From contig NZ_CP109599.1 of NCBI RefSeq assembly GCF_036231945.1, forward strand, positions 3,194,501 to 3,258,500: a stretch of DNA of 64,000 bases, written 5' to 3'. The translations under genes and the position numbers were made by a program. Under the pieces are notes generated by a model, which did not search any database, was not told the DNA's origin, and saw only the letters and a list, made by a program, of their open reading frames with translations. The DNA comes from Streptomyces sp. NBC_01429 (GTDB lineage: Bacteria; Actinomycetota; Actinomycetes; Streptomycetales; Streptomycetaceae). This document shows, piece after piece, positions 46,540 through 55,023 of this stretch; positions within the stretch are counted from its first letter, which is position 1, and every line of letters starts with the position of its first letter.

Positions 46540-47616
46540 ATGACCGGGCGCCGGGGCTCTCCGGCCTCCGAAGCGGCCGGTGTGCGGACGGCTCCGCCGT
46601 TCGACCCGGAACTGGGCGCCGCCTTGGTGGCCCTGGGCGACCTGTCGAAGCACCGGCTCACTCCTGGGAACCTCGCCGCCCACCGGCAACGAGACGCAGC
46701 GAGCCGCCCCCTGCCCACGGCGGCCGAGTTGCGTGCCGGCGGCCGCTTCGCCGTCGAGGAACTGAGCGTGCCCGGCGCCGAGGGAGGTCCGAACGTCACG
46801 CTGGTGTACGCGCGGCCCGCCGACGCCACCGGTCCGCTGCCGACGCTGTACTACCTGCACGGCGGCGGGATGATCATGGGGAACGCCTGGTCCGTGCTGC
46901 CGAAGATCCTCCGCGACTGGTGCGCTCCGCTCGGCCTGGCCGTCGTGTCCGTGGAGTACCGGCTGGCGCCGGAGGCGCCTTATCCGGGTCCGCTGGAGGA
47001 CTGCCTCGCGGGACTTCTGTGGACCGTCGGCCACGCGGACGAGCTGGGCAGCGACGGCGAGCGCGTGATCATCGGGGGCAAGAGCGCCGGCGGCGGGCTC
47101 GCCGCGGCCCTGACCCTGCTCAACCGGGACCGTGGCGACGGACCCGTACCCATCGGGCAGCTCCTTCAGTGCCCGATGCTCGACGACCGCCTCACTACGC
47201 CCTCCGCCCTCCAGATGGCCGGCATCGGCCTCTGGGACAGGGCTTCGACCGCCGTCGCCTGGCGGGCCTACCTGGGCGAGCGTTACGGCGCACCGGACCT
47301 GCCGCCCTACGCCGCCCCCGCCCGCGCCACCGACCTGAGCGGGCTGCCGCCCGCCTACATCGACGTCGGCTCGGCGGAGACGTTCCGGGACGAGAACGTC
47401 GCCTACGCCCAGGCGATATGGCGGGCCGGCGGCGACGCCGAGCTGCATGTCTGGCCCGGCGCCTTCCACGGCTTCGACTCGGTCGCCCCCACAGCGTCCC
47501 TCACGCGCGAAGCCCGTCACGCCCGGACGCAGTGGCTGCGCCGCATAGTTGAGCGCTCCCGCGTGCTCGGGCGCCGGGAAGAACACACCGAGCCCCTGCC
47601 GACGCAGCGAGCCTAG
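46540..47616 (+). CDS. Alpha/beta hydrolase, HSL-type esterase
   Basis: 358 residues from ATG 46540 with GGGAG upstream. The oxyanion motif HGGGMIMGN is at residues 107-115 and the nucleophile in GGKSAGGGLAAALTLL (Ser182). Catalytic Asp and His are in GSAETFRDENVAYA-like and WPGAFHGFDSVAP regions. This is a hormone-sensitive-lipase-family carboxylesterase. The nucleophile elbow reads GKSAG where GDSAG is usual. A longer frame from 46420 overlaps the repeats and is not favoured. Confidence 0.85.
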   Translation: MTGRRGSPASEAAGVRTAPPFDPELGAALVALGDLSKHRLTPGNLAAHRQRDAASRPLPTAAELRAGGRFAVEELSVPGAEGGPNVTLVYARPADATGPLPTLYYLHGGGMIMGNAWSVLPKILRDWCAPLGLAVVSVEYRLAPEAPYPGPLEDCLAGLLWTVGHADELGSDGERVIIGGKSAGGGLAAALTLLNRDRGDGPVPIGQLLQCPMLDDRLTTPSALQMAGIGLWDRASTAVAWRAYLGERYGAPDLPPYAAPARATDLSGLPPAYIDVGSAETFRDENVAYAQAIWRAGGDAELHVWPGAFHGFDSVAPTASLTREARHARTQWLRRIVERSRVLGRREEHTEPLPTQRA

Positions 47617-47971
47617 GCCCTTTCGCTCCCACCGGTTCCGCACGCCCGCGGCGTGGACGGCCAGGCCCTGGTTGAGGGTCGCGGCGAAGCGGGCCAGGGC
47701 CGCGGTGCCGGTGCCGGGCGCGAGGTCGCCCTCCCCCGCCCTCAACACGATCACCCCCTGACGACCACAGCAGGTCACCCCCTCTCGGCCACCTCAGCAC
47801 CCTGCGCAGGATCCCCAGCAAGCGGCATCACCCCGTACCTCGAGCACGCCACCCGCTACACTGGCGGCGGCAATCAAACCCTCATCGGTTGATCGCCAAC
47901 CTGTCCAAAACATGCCAAAAATGCAGCCGCGTCCGCGATTCCGTTTTAGACACGTTTGTCGACAGATCCCC
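47617..47971. other. Region with possible gene remnant upstream of tRNA-Arg
   Basis: No supportable gene. The minus-strand frame 47640-47778 reads GVIVLRAGEGDLAPGTGTAALARF and could be a fragment of a lost gene, but it has no start context or family I recognise. The last 100 bases are AT-richer and contain the tRNA promoter region. Confidence 0.4.
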
Positions 47972-48044
47972 GCCTTCGTAGCTCAGGGGATAGAGCACCG
48001 CTCTCCTAAAGCGGGTGTCGCAGGTTCGAATCCTGCCGGGGGCA
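47972..48044 (+). tRNA. tRNA-Arg (anticodon CCT)
   Basis: 73 nt. Acceptor GCCTTCG pairs with CGGGGGC (two G-T pairs), anticodon stem CCGCT/AGCGG with loop CTCCTAA, anticodon CCT, T arm CAGGT-TCGAATC-style. Its 3' 42 bases are repeated at 51087, marking it as an integration site. Confidence 0.93.
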
Positions 48045-48046
48045 CA
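48003..48046 (+). repeat. attL, 44-bp direct repeat (tRNA-Arg 3' end)
   Basis: Begins CTCCTAAAGC in the anticodon loop and ends GGGGGCACA two bases beyond the tRNA. Identical to 51087-51130; flanking bases differ on both sides. Confidence 0.9.
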
Positions 48047-48096
48047 ACGCGTTAAGCCGCTGACCTGGGATTTCTCCCCCAGGAAGGCGTTCTATT

Positions 48097-48123
48097 CGGC
48101 CTCGGACTCCTCGTCCGAGGCCG
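48097..48123 (+). terminator. Terminator after tRNA-Arg
   Basis: Perfect 11-bp stem (48097-48107 and 48113-48123). It is probably supplied by the integrated element, since a second terminator follows the displaced tRNA end at 51137. Confidence 0.7.
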
Positions 48124-48998
48124 TTTGCGTGAGCGGTGCGTGAGCGGACGGAGAGTTGATCTCCCAAACGGCCCCCGACGGACCAGCATCACCCGGCACG
48201 GACTCGGGGCGGTTTTCGTACCAGCGTGAGAGCTGAGGTTGCGGGTCGGAGGGGCGGCACCCCGTGGGGTGGCAGGAGGAGGTGATGCGAACTGGGCCTC
48301 ATCTGGACCGCGACAGGCGGGTCGCCTGTCACCAACGTCCACAGACCGTACGGCCAGCACAGCCCCATCACATTGAGTCGGGCGGTACGTAGCAAACCAT
48401 GATGTACCGGGATGAGGCGATGTTGAAGCTTCGATAGATCGTCAAGTTCGCGACTGAGGTCCGTGGGATGCGTGTGTGGCACGTTTTGATGAGGCCAAGG
48501 CGGTGTCTATGACGGGGGCCGGTACGGGGTTCAGCCGCCGTTGACTGACGTAGTTGCTCGGATGCCGACCGTCGGACCCGGTGTCCGTCTACCGGTTTCA
48601 TTGCTGGAGATCCTGCGGGCCAAAACAGCGGAGCAGTAACAGAGGTGTAGAACGCATCCCCACCTGTGTGCCGGCTTCGTAGAGCCGGAATCACGTTCCG
48701 CTCAACGCCGTGATGAACATCGGTCTTCACAACAGGCAGCCATCCTTGCTGGACACGGCCAATCTGGTTGAAGGGTAGGAACCTTCCGCTCCCTCTAGCT
48801 CTGGTGTCCGGTGATGGTCACTGCTGGATCGCTGTCACGCACGGCGGAGTCGACTCCCTGGCCCTTGGCAACAAATCAGGCTACCGCGCGAACGGCCTTC
48901 ACGTCAGTTCCCGGAAGCGCCACTAGCTGCCACATTCGAAAATTAGCAAATTCGGATAACCGCTACCCAGCCAGACGTAGCCCTGCAATAATAACCGC
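48124..48998. other. Long stretch without a recognisable gene
   Basis: About 875 bp inside the tRNA-Arg element. Minus-strand frames such as 48368-48730 have no SD, odd composition and no motif. I see no clear promoter or repeat. It may be remnants of lost element genes. Confidence 0.5.
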
Positions 48999-50093
48999 AT
49001 GGAAAACCTGCCCGATGATGCAATAAATCTGGGATCGCTGCAAGCCATCGCTCTCGACACCAACGCTTTCGGGAAGGGCCTACCCGACCTGGAGCACCTG
49101 CGCAAACTTTCCGAATTGACCGCACGTATCGGAATTGAAATATGGGTACCGGAACCTGTTGCTTGGGAATGGGCCGAGCACCTCGACAGAGAGGTCGAGC
49201 TGTTCCGCAGGTCCGTTTCCCCCATTTTTCGCACCATGAAGCGCGGGGGCCTCAAAGGGGAGCCCCCAACTCTGCCCGCCAGCGGAGATAGAGAGATCAT
49301 CGACGAGTTCTTGTTTCAGCTTTCCAGTTTGCCCGGCGTCACGGTCGTCTACCTGACAGGCGAGTCGGCGATCAATGGGCTGCGTGACCAGATATTACAG
49401 ACGGGACCAGGGCGCCGAAAGGACGGGGTGAAGACCGGCGGATCCGACTCGGCCTGGCTCCGAGATATTTTAGCCAAGGCTGGCGGTGACTTTACCCGGA
49501 TTGCACTACTAAGCAAAGACCGTGATATTAGAGAAGCATGCAAGACCCTACGGGTGAGCCCTCCCTACATGCTCAGCCTCTACAATCTGAACAGATACCT
49601 GTTCCGCTTCGTGAACGAGTCCGAAGGACTCGCACGCCGAGTAATAGTACACTTCACCAATCTCATTTCCGAGTCGCAGGCGAACGTGTACGACGGATGG
49701 ATTGAGCCCGACTTCAACCTCGGAGATTTTGAATCGGATTCAAGTTTCCTGCTTGGTGATTTTCGAGGATCGGATCACCAGGTCCACGCCGTTACACTCC
49801 GTCACGTTCACGAGGTGTTGGAAGTATCGGACGTTGGCAGGGAATCTGAGCAGGAGGGAGATGAGCCAGAGGAAGGTGCAGGAGCCATTAATGACGCCAC
49901 TTTTAAAGTGCTCGTCAAATTCCGTGCCGACGTTGATGTCTCAACCTACGAGATCGATGGCGACGGAGAGGTTCAAATGAATGGTCACACACTCTACGAC
50001 GTACGCATCACCGCATCGCTTCTCATGGAGCTTTCCAACGGGGAAATCAACTATTGCATCCCGCTCACAAACGCCCGAATCGACCCTCTGTAA
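48999..50093 (+). CDS. PIN-domain-like protein with C-terminal unknown domain
   Basis: 364 residues. The N-terminal half has the acidic pattern of a PIN nuclease: Asp20 in IALDTNAFG, Glu57 in PEPVAWEWAEH, Asp150 in GGSDSAWLRDI, and Asp174/Asp176 in ALLSKDRDIREA. It resembles DUF4935-type PIN proteins. The C-terminal half (about 200-364) contains an acidic linker (EQEGDEPEEGAGA) and a beta-rich region (TFKVLVKFRADVDVSTYEI) I cannot name. GC is visibly lower than neighbours. No antitoxin gene is adjacent. A nuclease-based defence or stress function is plausible but inferred. No SD precedes the ATG. Confidence 0.7.
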   Translation: MENLPDDAINLGSLQAIALDTNAFGKGLPDLEHLRKLSELTARIGIEIWVPEPVAWEWAEHLDREVELFRRSVSPIFRTMKRGGLKGEPPTLPASGDREIIDEFLFQLSSLPGVTVVYLTGESAINGLRDQILQTGPGRRKDGVKTGGSDSAWLRDILAKAGGDFTRIALLSKDRDIREACKTLRVSPPYMLSLYNLNRYLFRFVNESEGLARRVIVHFTNLISESQANVYDGWIEPDFNLGDFESDSSFLLGDFRGSDHQVHAVTLRHVHEVLEVSDVGRESEQEGDEPEEGAGAINDATFKVLVKFRADVDVSTYEIDGDGEVQMNGHTLYDVRITASLLMELSNGEINYCIPLTNARIDPL

Positions 50094-50237
50094 AACCTCA
50101 GAGGTCAGTCTCACGGCCTCGCTGACGGCAACGTCAACAGCGAGAGAGCGGTCTTCGAGCTCTCTCGAAGGCATACACCGCTCCGCGCCACCGTCTCTAT
50201 GGCCAACAAAGAGCGTGGGTGGTAGAAGTCTTAGAGA

Positions 50238-51086
50238 TCATCTCATTTGGGTGACTCGGTATTCTGTGAGTCATGGTGGGGACCGTTGAACGGCTGGTGC
50301 CAGACGAGTTGTGGGTGCTGTTCCAGCGGGTGGTGCCGGAGGCGCCGTCGCGGCCGCAGGGTGGTGGTCGGCGTCGGTACGGCGACCGGGAAGTGCTGGC
50401 CGCGATCGTCTTCGTGGCCACGTCGGGTTGTACCTGGCAGCAACTGCCTTCGGCGTCGTTCGGCCCGTCCGGAGCGACCGCCCACCGGCGGTTCTCGGAG
50501 TGGTCGAAGGCCAGGGTGTGGGCCAAGCTCCACCGCCTGGTCCTCGACGAACTCGGTGCCCGTGGCGAGTTGGACTGGTCGCGGTGCGCGATCGACTCGG
50601 TGAACATGCGGGCCCTGAAAAGGGGGACCTGACAGGTCCGAATCCTGTCGACCGGGGCAAGTACGGCTCGAAGATCCACCTGATCACGGAACGATCAGGT
50701 CTGCCCATATCCGTCGGCATCTCCGGCGCCAACCTCCACGACAGCCAGGCCCTCATCCCGCTCGTGAAGGGCATACCGCCCATCCGCTCACGCCGCGGAC
50801 GCCGACGGCGCAAGCCCGGCAAACTCCACGCCGACAAGGGCTACGACTACGCCCACCTGCGGCGATGGTTACGCGAGCGCGGCATCACCCACCGCATCGC
50901 CCGCAAGGGAGTCGAGTCCTCGCAACGGCTGGGCCGCCACCGCTGGACCGTGGAACGCACCATGTCCTGGCTCGCCGGCTGCCGCCGCCTCCACCGACGC
51001 TACGAACGCAAAGCCGACCACTTTCTCGCCTTCACCAGCATCGCCTGCACACTCATCTGCTACCGCCGACTCGCCAAATGAGATGA
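50238..51086 (+). mobile_element. IS5-family (IS427-like) insertion sequence
   Basis: About 849 bp with 13-bp terminal inverted repeats TCATCTCATTTGG at 50238-50250 and its complement at 51074-51086. The right end directly touches the 44-bp tRNA repeat at 51087. I see no clear target duplication, compatible with deletion next to the element. Confidence 0.82.
50273..51081 (+). CDS. IS5-family transposase, two frames joined by -1 frameshift
   Basis: The first frame (50273-50632) encodes 119 residues with the DUF4096-type N-terminus LVPDELWVLFQRVVPE and ends after the first catalytic region CAIDSVNMR. The second frame, ending at 51081, continues NPVDRGKYGSKIHLITERSGLP, then KLHADKGYDYAHLR (second Asp) and RWTVERTMSWLAGCRRL (Glu). 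The switch requires a -1 shift at AAAAGGGGG (50618-50626), the kind of slippery run used by IS427-group elements. No other damage is seen, so the element may be active. Confidence 0.82.
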
Positions 51087-51130
51087 CTCCTAAAGCGGGT
51101 GTCGCAGGTTCGAATCCTGCCGGGGGCACA
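51087..51130 (+). repeat. attR, 44-bp direct repeat
   Basis: Exact copy of 48003-48046, the 3' part of tRNA-Arg without its 5' half. It is followed by a separate terminator, presumably the tRNA's original one. Confidence 0.9.
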
Positions 51131-51136
51131 GACTTG

Positions 51137-51175
51137 AAGGGCCGGTTCAGGAGGGTTACCTCCCAACCGGCCCTT
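51137..51175 (+). terminator. Displaced tRNA-Arg terminator
   Basis: Perfect 11-bp stem (51137-51147 and 51165-51175) seven bases after attR. Confidence 0.7.
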
Positions 51176-51357
51176 CGTCTTGGTTCGAGGCCCTGCCACT
51201 CACGTTCCGCCGCCTGCGACGGGGGATGGCATTGCCCTTGACCTGGGCGTCTCTCCTCGCTGGCGCGGATCACGGCGCCGGGCCGCGCCGTGTGATGACG
51301 CACGGAAAAGCGGCCTTGGGGAGGGGCCGTGTGTGTCAGACGGGGCGGGAGTACAAC

Positions 51358-52451
51358 GTGGGTAACGGCGGGGGATCCATACCGGACGAGGGGTGGGAGC
51401 GCTTCGTGCGGGAGGCCGAGGACGGGGGCGGGGGGGGGCGGGGTGCGCCCGAGGAGCCCTCGGCTCGGGCTCGGGTGGTGACGCGGCGGCTGCGGGAGGA
51501 GACCGGTCCGCCGGAGGGGTGGCGGACTTTCCGGCCCGCCCGGCGGCGGGGTAGGGGCTGGTACGTGGTCGGTCTGGTGGCCGTGCTCGGGCTGTTGGTC
51601 GTTGCTGTGGATCCGGGGCGGGTGACCGGATGGTTCCGGGGCGGCGAGAGCGCACCGCTCGCCGCGGAGTCGGAGCGTCCCGATCAGCCGCCCGCGACCG
51701 AAGCGGCGCCCCAACTACCCACATTGGACGCGCCATTCAGGGGTTCGCCCGCCGCTCAGTGGGGCGACGGGACGGCCGGGATCAGTCTGCCCGCGGCACG
51801 GGCGACCGGCTGGATGAGCAAGGAAGAGGTCGCGCGGACGCTCGATCGGACCCGGGATTTCCTCGCCGCGTCCAGTCTGGATCCTGGCGTGCTGCGCGGG
51901 GAGCGGCCGAAGAAGGCCATGGCGTTGATCAATCCGCATCAGCAGGACGTCCAGGACTATCTGGCGACCGCGTTCCGCGCGCCCAGCCGGAAGAACGATC
52001 CTCTGCTGCTGTTCAGCCGCTTCGAGAAAGCGAGGGTGCGGCCCGTCGGGGACGTGGTCAAGGCACGAGGACGGGTCACGGGGAAGGTGAGCGCGGGGCG
52101 GTCGAGGTGACCACCGACGTCACGTACGTCTATCCGGTCGTCAGCGCCTCGCCGGGAAGCGACGAAGTCGTGCGCACCATCGTGCGCCGCGAGGTGGTGA
52201 TGAACCGGGACGACCCGGAGAAGGTGATCATCGAGCCGGGGACGTTCTCCCCCGTCTCCTACAGCTCGGACAGCACCAACGGCGGCTGTGGCACCTTCAC
52301 CGGTTACCTCACCCCCGGGTTCGGCGCCGAGCGCGCGGCCAGGGCCCCGGGAGACGGCCCCGTGGTCGACCCGTACGACCGGAGCGCGTCGATGGACGCG
52401 CGCATGAAGGCCGCCGGCGACGCCGTGTGCGGGTCCGCCGCACGGTCGTGA
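51358..52451 (+). pseudogene. Membrane-anchored protein, frameshifted
   Basis: From GTG 51358 (GGGAG upstream) the frame encodes a Gly/Arg-rich N-terminus, one transmembrane helix (WYVVGLVAVLGLLVVAV) and an extracytoplasmic part to about 52080. The continuation EGERGAVEVTTDVTYVYPVVSA through GDAVCGSAARS is in another frame. Joining them needs a single-base change near 52075-52090, where RGRVT in one frame should run into GEGERGAVEV in the other. The second part contains TNGGCGTFTGYLTPGFG. Either a recent mutation or a sequence error; family not recognised. Confidence 0.7.
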
Positions 52452-52826
52452 CAGCGCGGTTTCGCCCTGAGGCGGCTCTTCGGGCGGCGGGGTGGTGCGC
52501 CTCCGCCCCTCTTCGGACGCCCGCCCATGAGCCGCACACTTGCGAAAACTTTACGAAACTCTCCATCACGTTCCTTCGTCGAATTTGATCTTTCGTTCGA
52601 GCATTCGGCAGTCAACTTCGGTTGGATTGACCTCAGGTGGCCATTGGTCAGGCTTTTCGCCTTTCCTGAAGATCGCGGATCCGGAGAATGTTTCGCGATC
52701 AATACCGAAACTATTGACACTTGACGGGGTCAGATCAACACTGTCGCCGTCGGCAGGCTCAGCCAGCCACCGCCGACCGGGTCCCCACCGCGATCCGCCT
52801 CACGAGGACGAGGAGGAAACACGCAC
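52452..52826. promoter_or_regulatory. Xylanase promoter region with CGAAA/TTTCG elements
   Basis: 375 bp without a gene and with lower GC. It holds six half-sites of the CGAAA/TTTCG type: 52543, 52554, 52591, 52655, 52691 and 52706, the last pair forming an inverted repeat (GTTTCG...CGAAAC). Similar elements are described upstream of Streptomyces xylanase genes and linked to xylan/glucose control. TTGACA at 52714-52719 could be a -35 element; no good -10 was found. GAGGAGGA lies before the xylanase ATG. Confidence 0.6.
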
Positions 52827-53873
52827 ATGAACGACGCACCCGCATACCCGACAACAGGCCAAAGGCCCGACCGCTTACGGTTGTTCAGCCGCTTCCGGCT
52901 GCTCATCAGCGCCGCCTGCGCCATGGTCATGGTCGCCGCGGCCTCGGTGGCGCTGGCCGGGACGGCGCACGCCGACACGGTCATCTCCACGAACCAGACC
53001 GGCACCGACAACGGCTACTTCTACTCGTTCTGGACGGACGGCGGCGGATCGACCTCGATGACCCTGGGGTCGGGCGGCAACTACAGCACGTCGTGGAGCA
53101 ACACCGGCAACTTCGTCGCCGGCAAGGGCTGGAGCACCGGTTCACGGCGCAGCGTGGCCTACTCCGGCACCTTCAACCCGTCCGGCAACGCGTACCTGGC
53201 CCTCTACGGGTGGACGACGAACCCGCTCGTCGAGTACTACGTCGTCGACAACTGGGGCACCTACCGGCCCACGGGTACGTTCCAGGGCACGGTCACCAGC
53301 GACGGCGGTACGTACGACATCTACAAGACGACGCGGTACAACGCCCCCTCCATCGAGGGCATCAAGACGTTCGACCAGTACTGGAGCGTCCGGCAGTCGA
53401 AGCGGACGGGCGGGACCATCACCACCGGCAACCACTTCGACGCGTGGGCGGGCCGCGGTATGAACATGGGCGCCTTCAACTACATGATCCTCGCCACGGA
53501 GGGTTACCAGAGCAGCGGCAACTCCAGCATCACGCTGGGCACTTCCTCCGGGGGTGGTGGCGACAACGGCGGCGGCGGTGGCGGTGGCGGCGGCGGTGGT
53601 GGCGGCGGCGGTTGTACGGCCACTCTCTCCGCCGGACAGCAGTGGAGCGACCGCTACAACCTCAACGTCGCCGTCACCGGATCCAGCACCTGGACCGTCA
53701 CCATGAACATCCCCGCCCCCGAAAAAATCCTCTCCACCTGGAACACCAACGCCACCTACCCGAGCGCCCAGACACTCACCGCCAAACCCAACGGCAACGG
53801 CAACAACTTCGGCGTCACCATCCAATCCAACGGCACCTGGACCTGGCCCACCGTCTCCTGCAACCCCAGCTGA
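52827..53873 (+). CDS. xlnB: Secreted GH11 endo-1,4-beta-xylanase with CBM2
   Basis: 348 residues. Signal peptide to about Ala49 (AGTAHA cut site), then the GH11 jelly roll with [18 protein letters not shown] and [15 protein letters not shown]. The nucleophile Glu136 lies in [12 protein letters not shown] and the acid/base Glu225 in [12 protein letters not shown]. An almost pure Gly linker (about 243-262) leads to a CBM2 domain ([19 protein letters not shown]...). It cuts xylan backbones. The next gene is a CE4 esterase 63 bp downstream, as in the xlnB-axeA pair of S. lividans. Confidence 0.92.
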   Translation: MNDAPAYPTTGQRPDRLRLFSRFRLLISAACAMVMVAAASVALAGTAHADTVISTNQTGTDNGYFYSFWTDGGGSTSMTLGSGGNYSTSWSNTGNFVAGKGWSTGSRRSVAYSGTFNPSGNAYLALYGWTTNPLVEYYVVDNWGTYRPTGTFQGTVTSDGGTYDIYKTTRYNAPSIEGIKTFDQYWSVRQSKRTGGTITTGNHFDAWAGRGMNMGAFNYMILATEGYQSSGNSSITLGTSSGGGGDNGGGGGGGGGGGGGGGCTATLSAGQQWSDRYNLNVAVTGSSTWTVTMNIPAPEKILSTWNTNATYPSAQTLTAKPNGNGNNFGVTIQSNGTWTWPTVSCNPS

Positions 53874-53876
53874 TCC
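53613..53876 (+). repeat. CBM2 DNA block, copy 1
   Basis: 264 bp matching 54678-54941 with only four differences, clustered at 53771-53775 (GACAC against AGTGC). It covers the whole CBM2-coding part of the xylanase and a few bases past the stop. Confidence 0.9.
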
Positions 53877-53936
53877 CGGACCGCCCCGACGTCAGCCGAC
53901 CACGGTCGTACCCCCGGCACAAGGAGACCCCACCTC

Positions 53937-54938
53937 ATGCGCACCACACCGAAACCGCCGTTACGTTCCCTGGTCACGGGACTGGCCATCGCCGCGATGA
54001 CCGCGGCCGGCACCGTCACCTCCCTCGCCGACGCCACCCCGTCGCACGCCGCCGCCTGCAACGGGTACGTCGGGCTCACCTTCGACGACGGCCCCGCCAC
54101 CAGCACGCCGGGGCTGCTCAACGCGCTCAAGCAGAACGGGCTGCGGGCCACGATGTTCAATCAGGGCCAGTACGCCGCCGCCCTCCCGTCCCAGGTCAGG
54201 GCCCAGGTCGACGCGGGCATGTGGGTCGCGAACCACAGCTACACCCATCCGCACCTGACCCAGCTCAGCCAGTCACAGATCGACTCGGAGCTGTCCCGGA
54301 CCCAGCAGGCCATCGCGAACGGGGGCGGCGGCACACCGAAACTGTTCCGGCCGCCGTACGGGGAGACCAACTCGACGGTGAAGTCGGTCGCGAGCAAGTA
54401 CGGCCTGACCGAGATCATCTGGGACGTCGACTCGCAGGACTGGAACGGCGCCAGCACCGACGCGATCGTGCAGGCCAACGCCCGGCTCACCGACGGGCAG
54501 ATCATTCTCATGCACGACTGGCCCGCCAACACCCTCGCCGCGATCCCGCGCATCGCGCAGGGCCTGGCCAGCCGCGGCCTGTGCGCCGGCATGATCTCCC
54601 CGCAGACCGGCCGCGCCGTGGCACCCGACGGCAGCGGCAACGGCGGTGGTGGCGACAACGGTGGCGGTGGCGGCAGTTGTACGGCCACTCTCTCCGCCGG
54701 ACAGCAGTGGAGCGACCGCTACAACCTCAACGTCGCCGTCACCGGATCCAGCACCTGGACCGTCACCATGAACATCCCCGCCCCCGAAAAAATCCTCTCC
54801 ACCTGGAACACCAACGCCACCTACCCGAGCGCCCAAGTGCTCACCGCCAAACCCAACGGCAACGGCAACAACTTCGGCGTCACCATCCAATCCAACGGCA
54901 CCTGGACCTGGCCCACCGTCTCCTGCAACCCCAGCTGA
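53937..54938 (+). CDS. axeA: Secreted CE4 polysaccharide deacetylase (acetylxylan esterase) with CBM2
   Basis: 333 residues. Signal peptide ends near TPSHAAA (about 40), followed by the NodB domain: [11 protein letters not shown] (metal Asp), NHSYTHPHL (two metal His), FRPPYGETN and ILMHDW. The Gly/Asn/Asp linker precedes a CBM2 domain nearly identical to that of the xylanase. It removes acetyl groups from xylan, helping the GH11 enzyme; the two are probably co-transcribed. Confidence 0.9.
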   Translation: MRTTPKPPLRSLVTGLAIAAMTAAGTVTSLADATPSHAAACNGYVGLTFDDGPATSTPGLLNALKQNGLRATMFNQGQYAAALPSQVRAQVDAGMWVANHSYTHPHLTQLSQSQIDSELSRTQQAIANGGGGTPKLFRPPYGETNSTVKSVASKYGLTEIIWDVDSQDWNGASTDAIVQANARLTDGQIILMHDWPANTLAAIPRIAQGLASRGLCAGMISPQTGRAVAPDGSGNGGGGDNGGGGGSCTATLSAGQQWSDRYNLNVAVTGSSTWTVTMNIPAPEKILSTWNTNATYPSAQVLTAKPNGNGNNFGVTIQSNGTWTWPTVSCNPS

Positions 54939-54941
54939 TCC
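54678..54941 (+). repeat. CBM2 DNA block, copy 2
   Basis: Second copy of the 264-bp block in the esterase gene, including synonymous positions and the stop codon. See 53613-53876. Confidence 0.9.
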
Positions 54942-55023
54942 AGGCACAATCGCAGCGCACGGAGCGCCTGGAAGGCGGCACCGCACCTGTGGCGCGGCGG
55001 TCATGGCCGCCGCGCCACGCTTC

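Larger units (their letters stand above)
48003..51130. mobile_element. 3.1-kb tRNA-Arg integrated element, no integrase
   Basis: Bounded by 44-bp perfect direct repeats that start in the tRNA anticodon loop. Contents are about 950 bp without recognisable genes, one PIN-domain-like gene of lower GC, and an IS5-family element whose right end touches the right repeat. There is no integrase, excisionase or replication gene. It is best read as a decayed integrative element or minimal cargo island, with the integrase possibly lost in an IS-adjacent deletion. Confidence 0.8.

Noticed and set aside
48368..48730. Minus-strand open frame of 120 residues inside the tRNA-Arg element
   Set aside because: No SD, unusual composition and no motif; not enough to call a gene.
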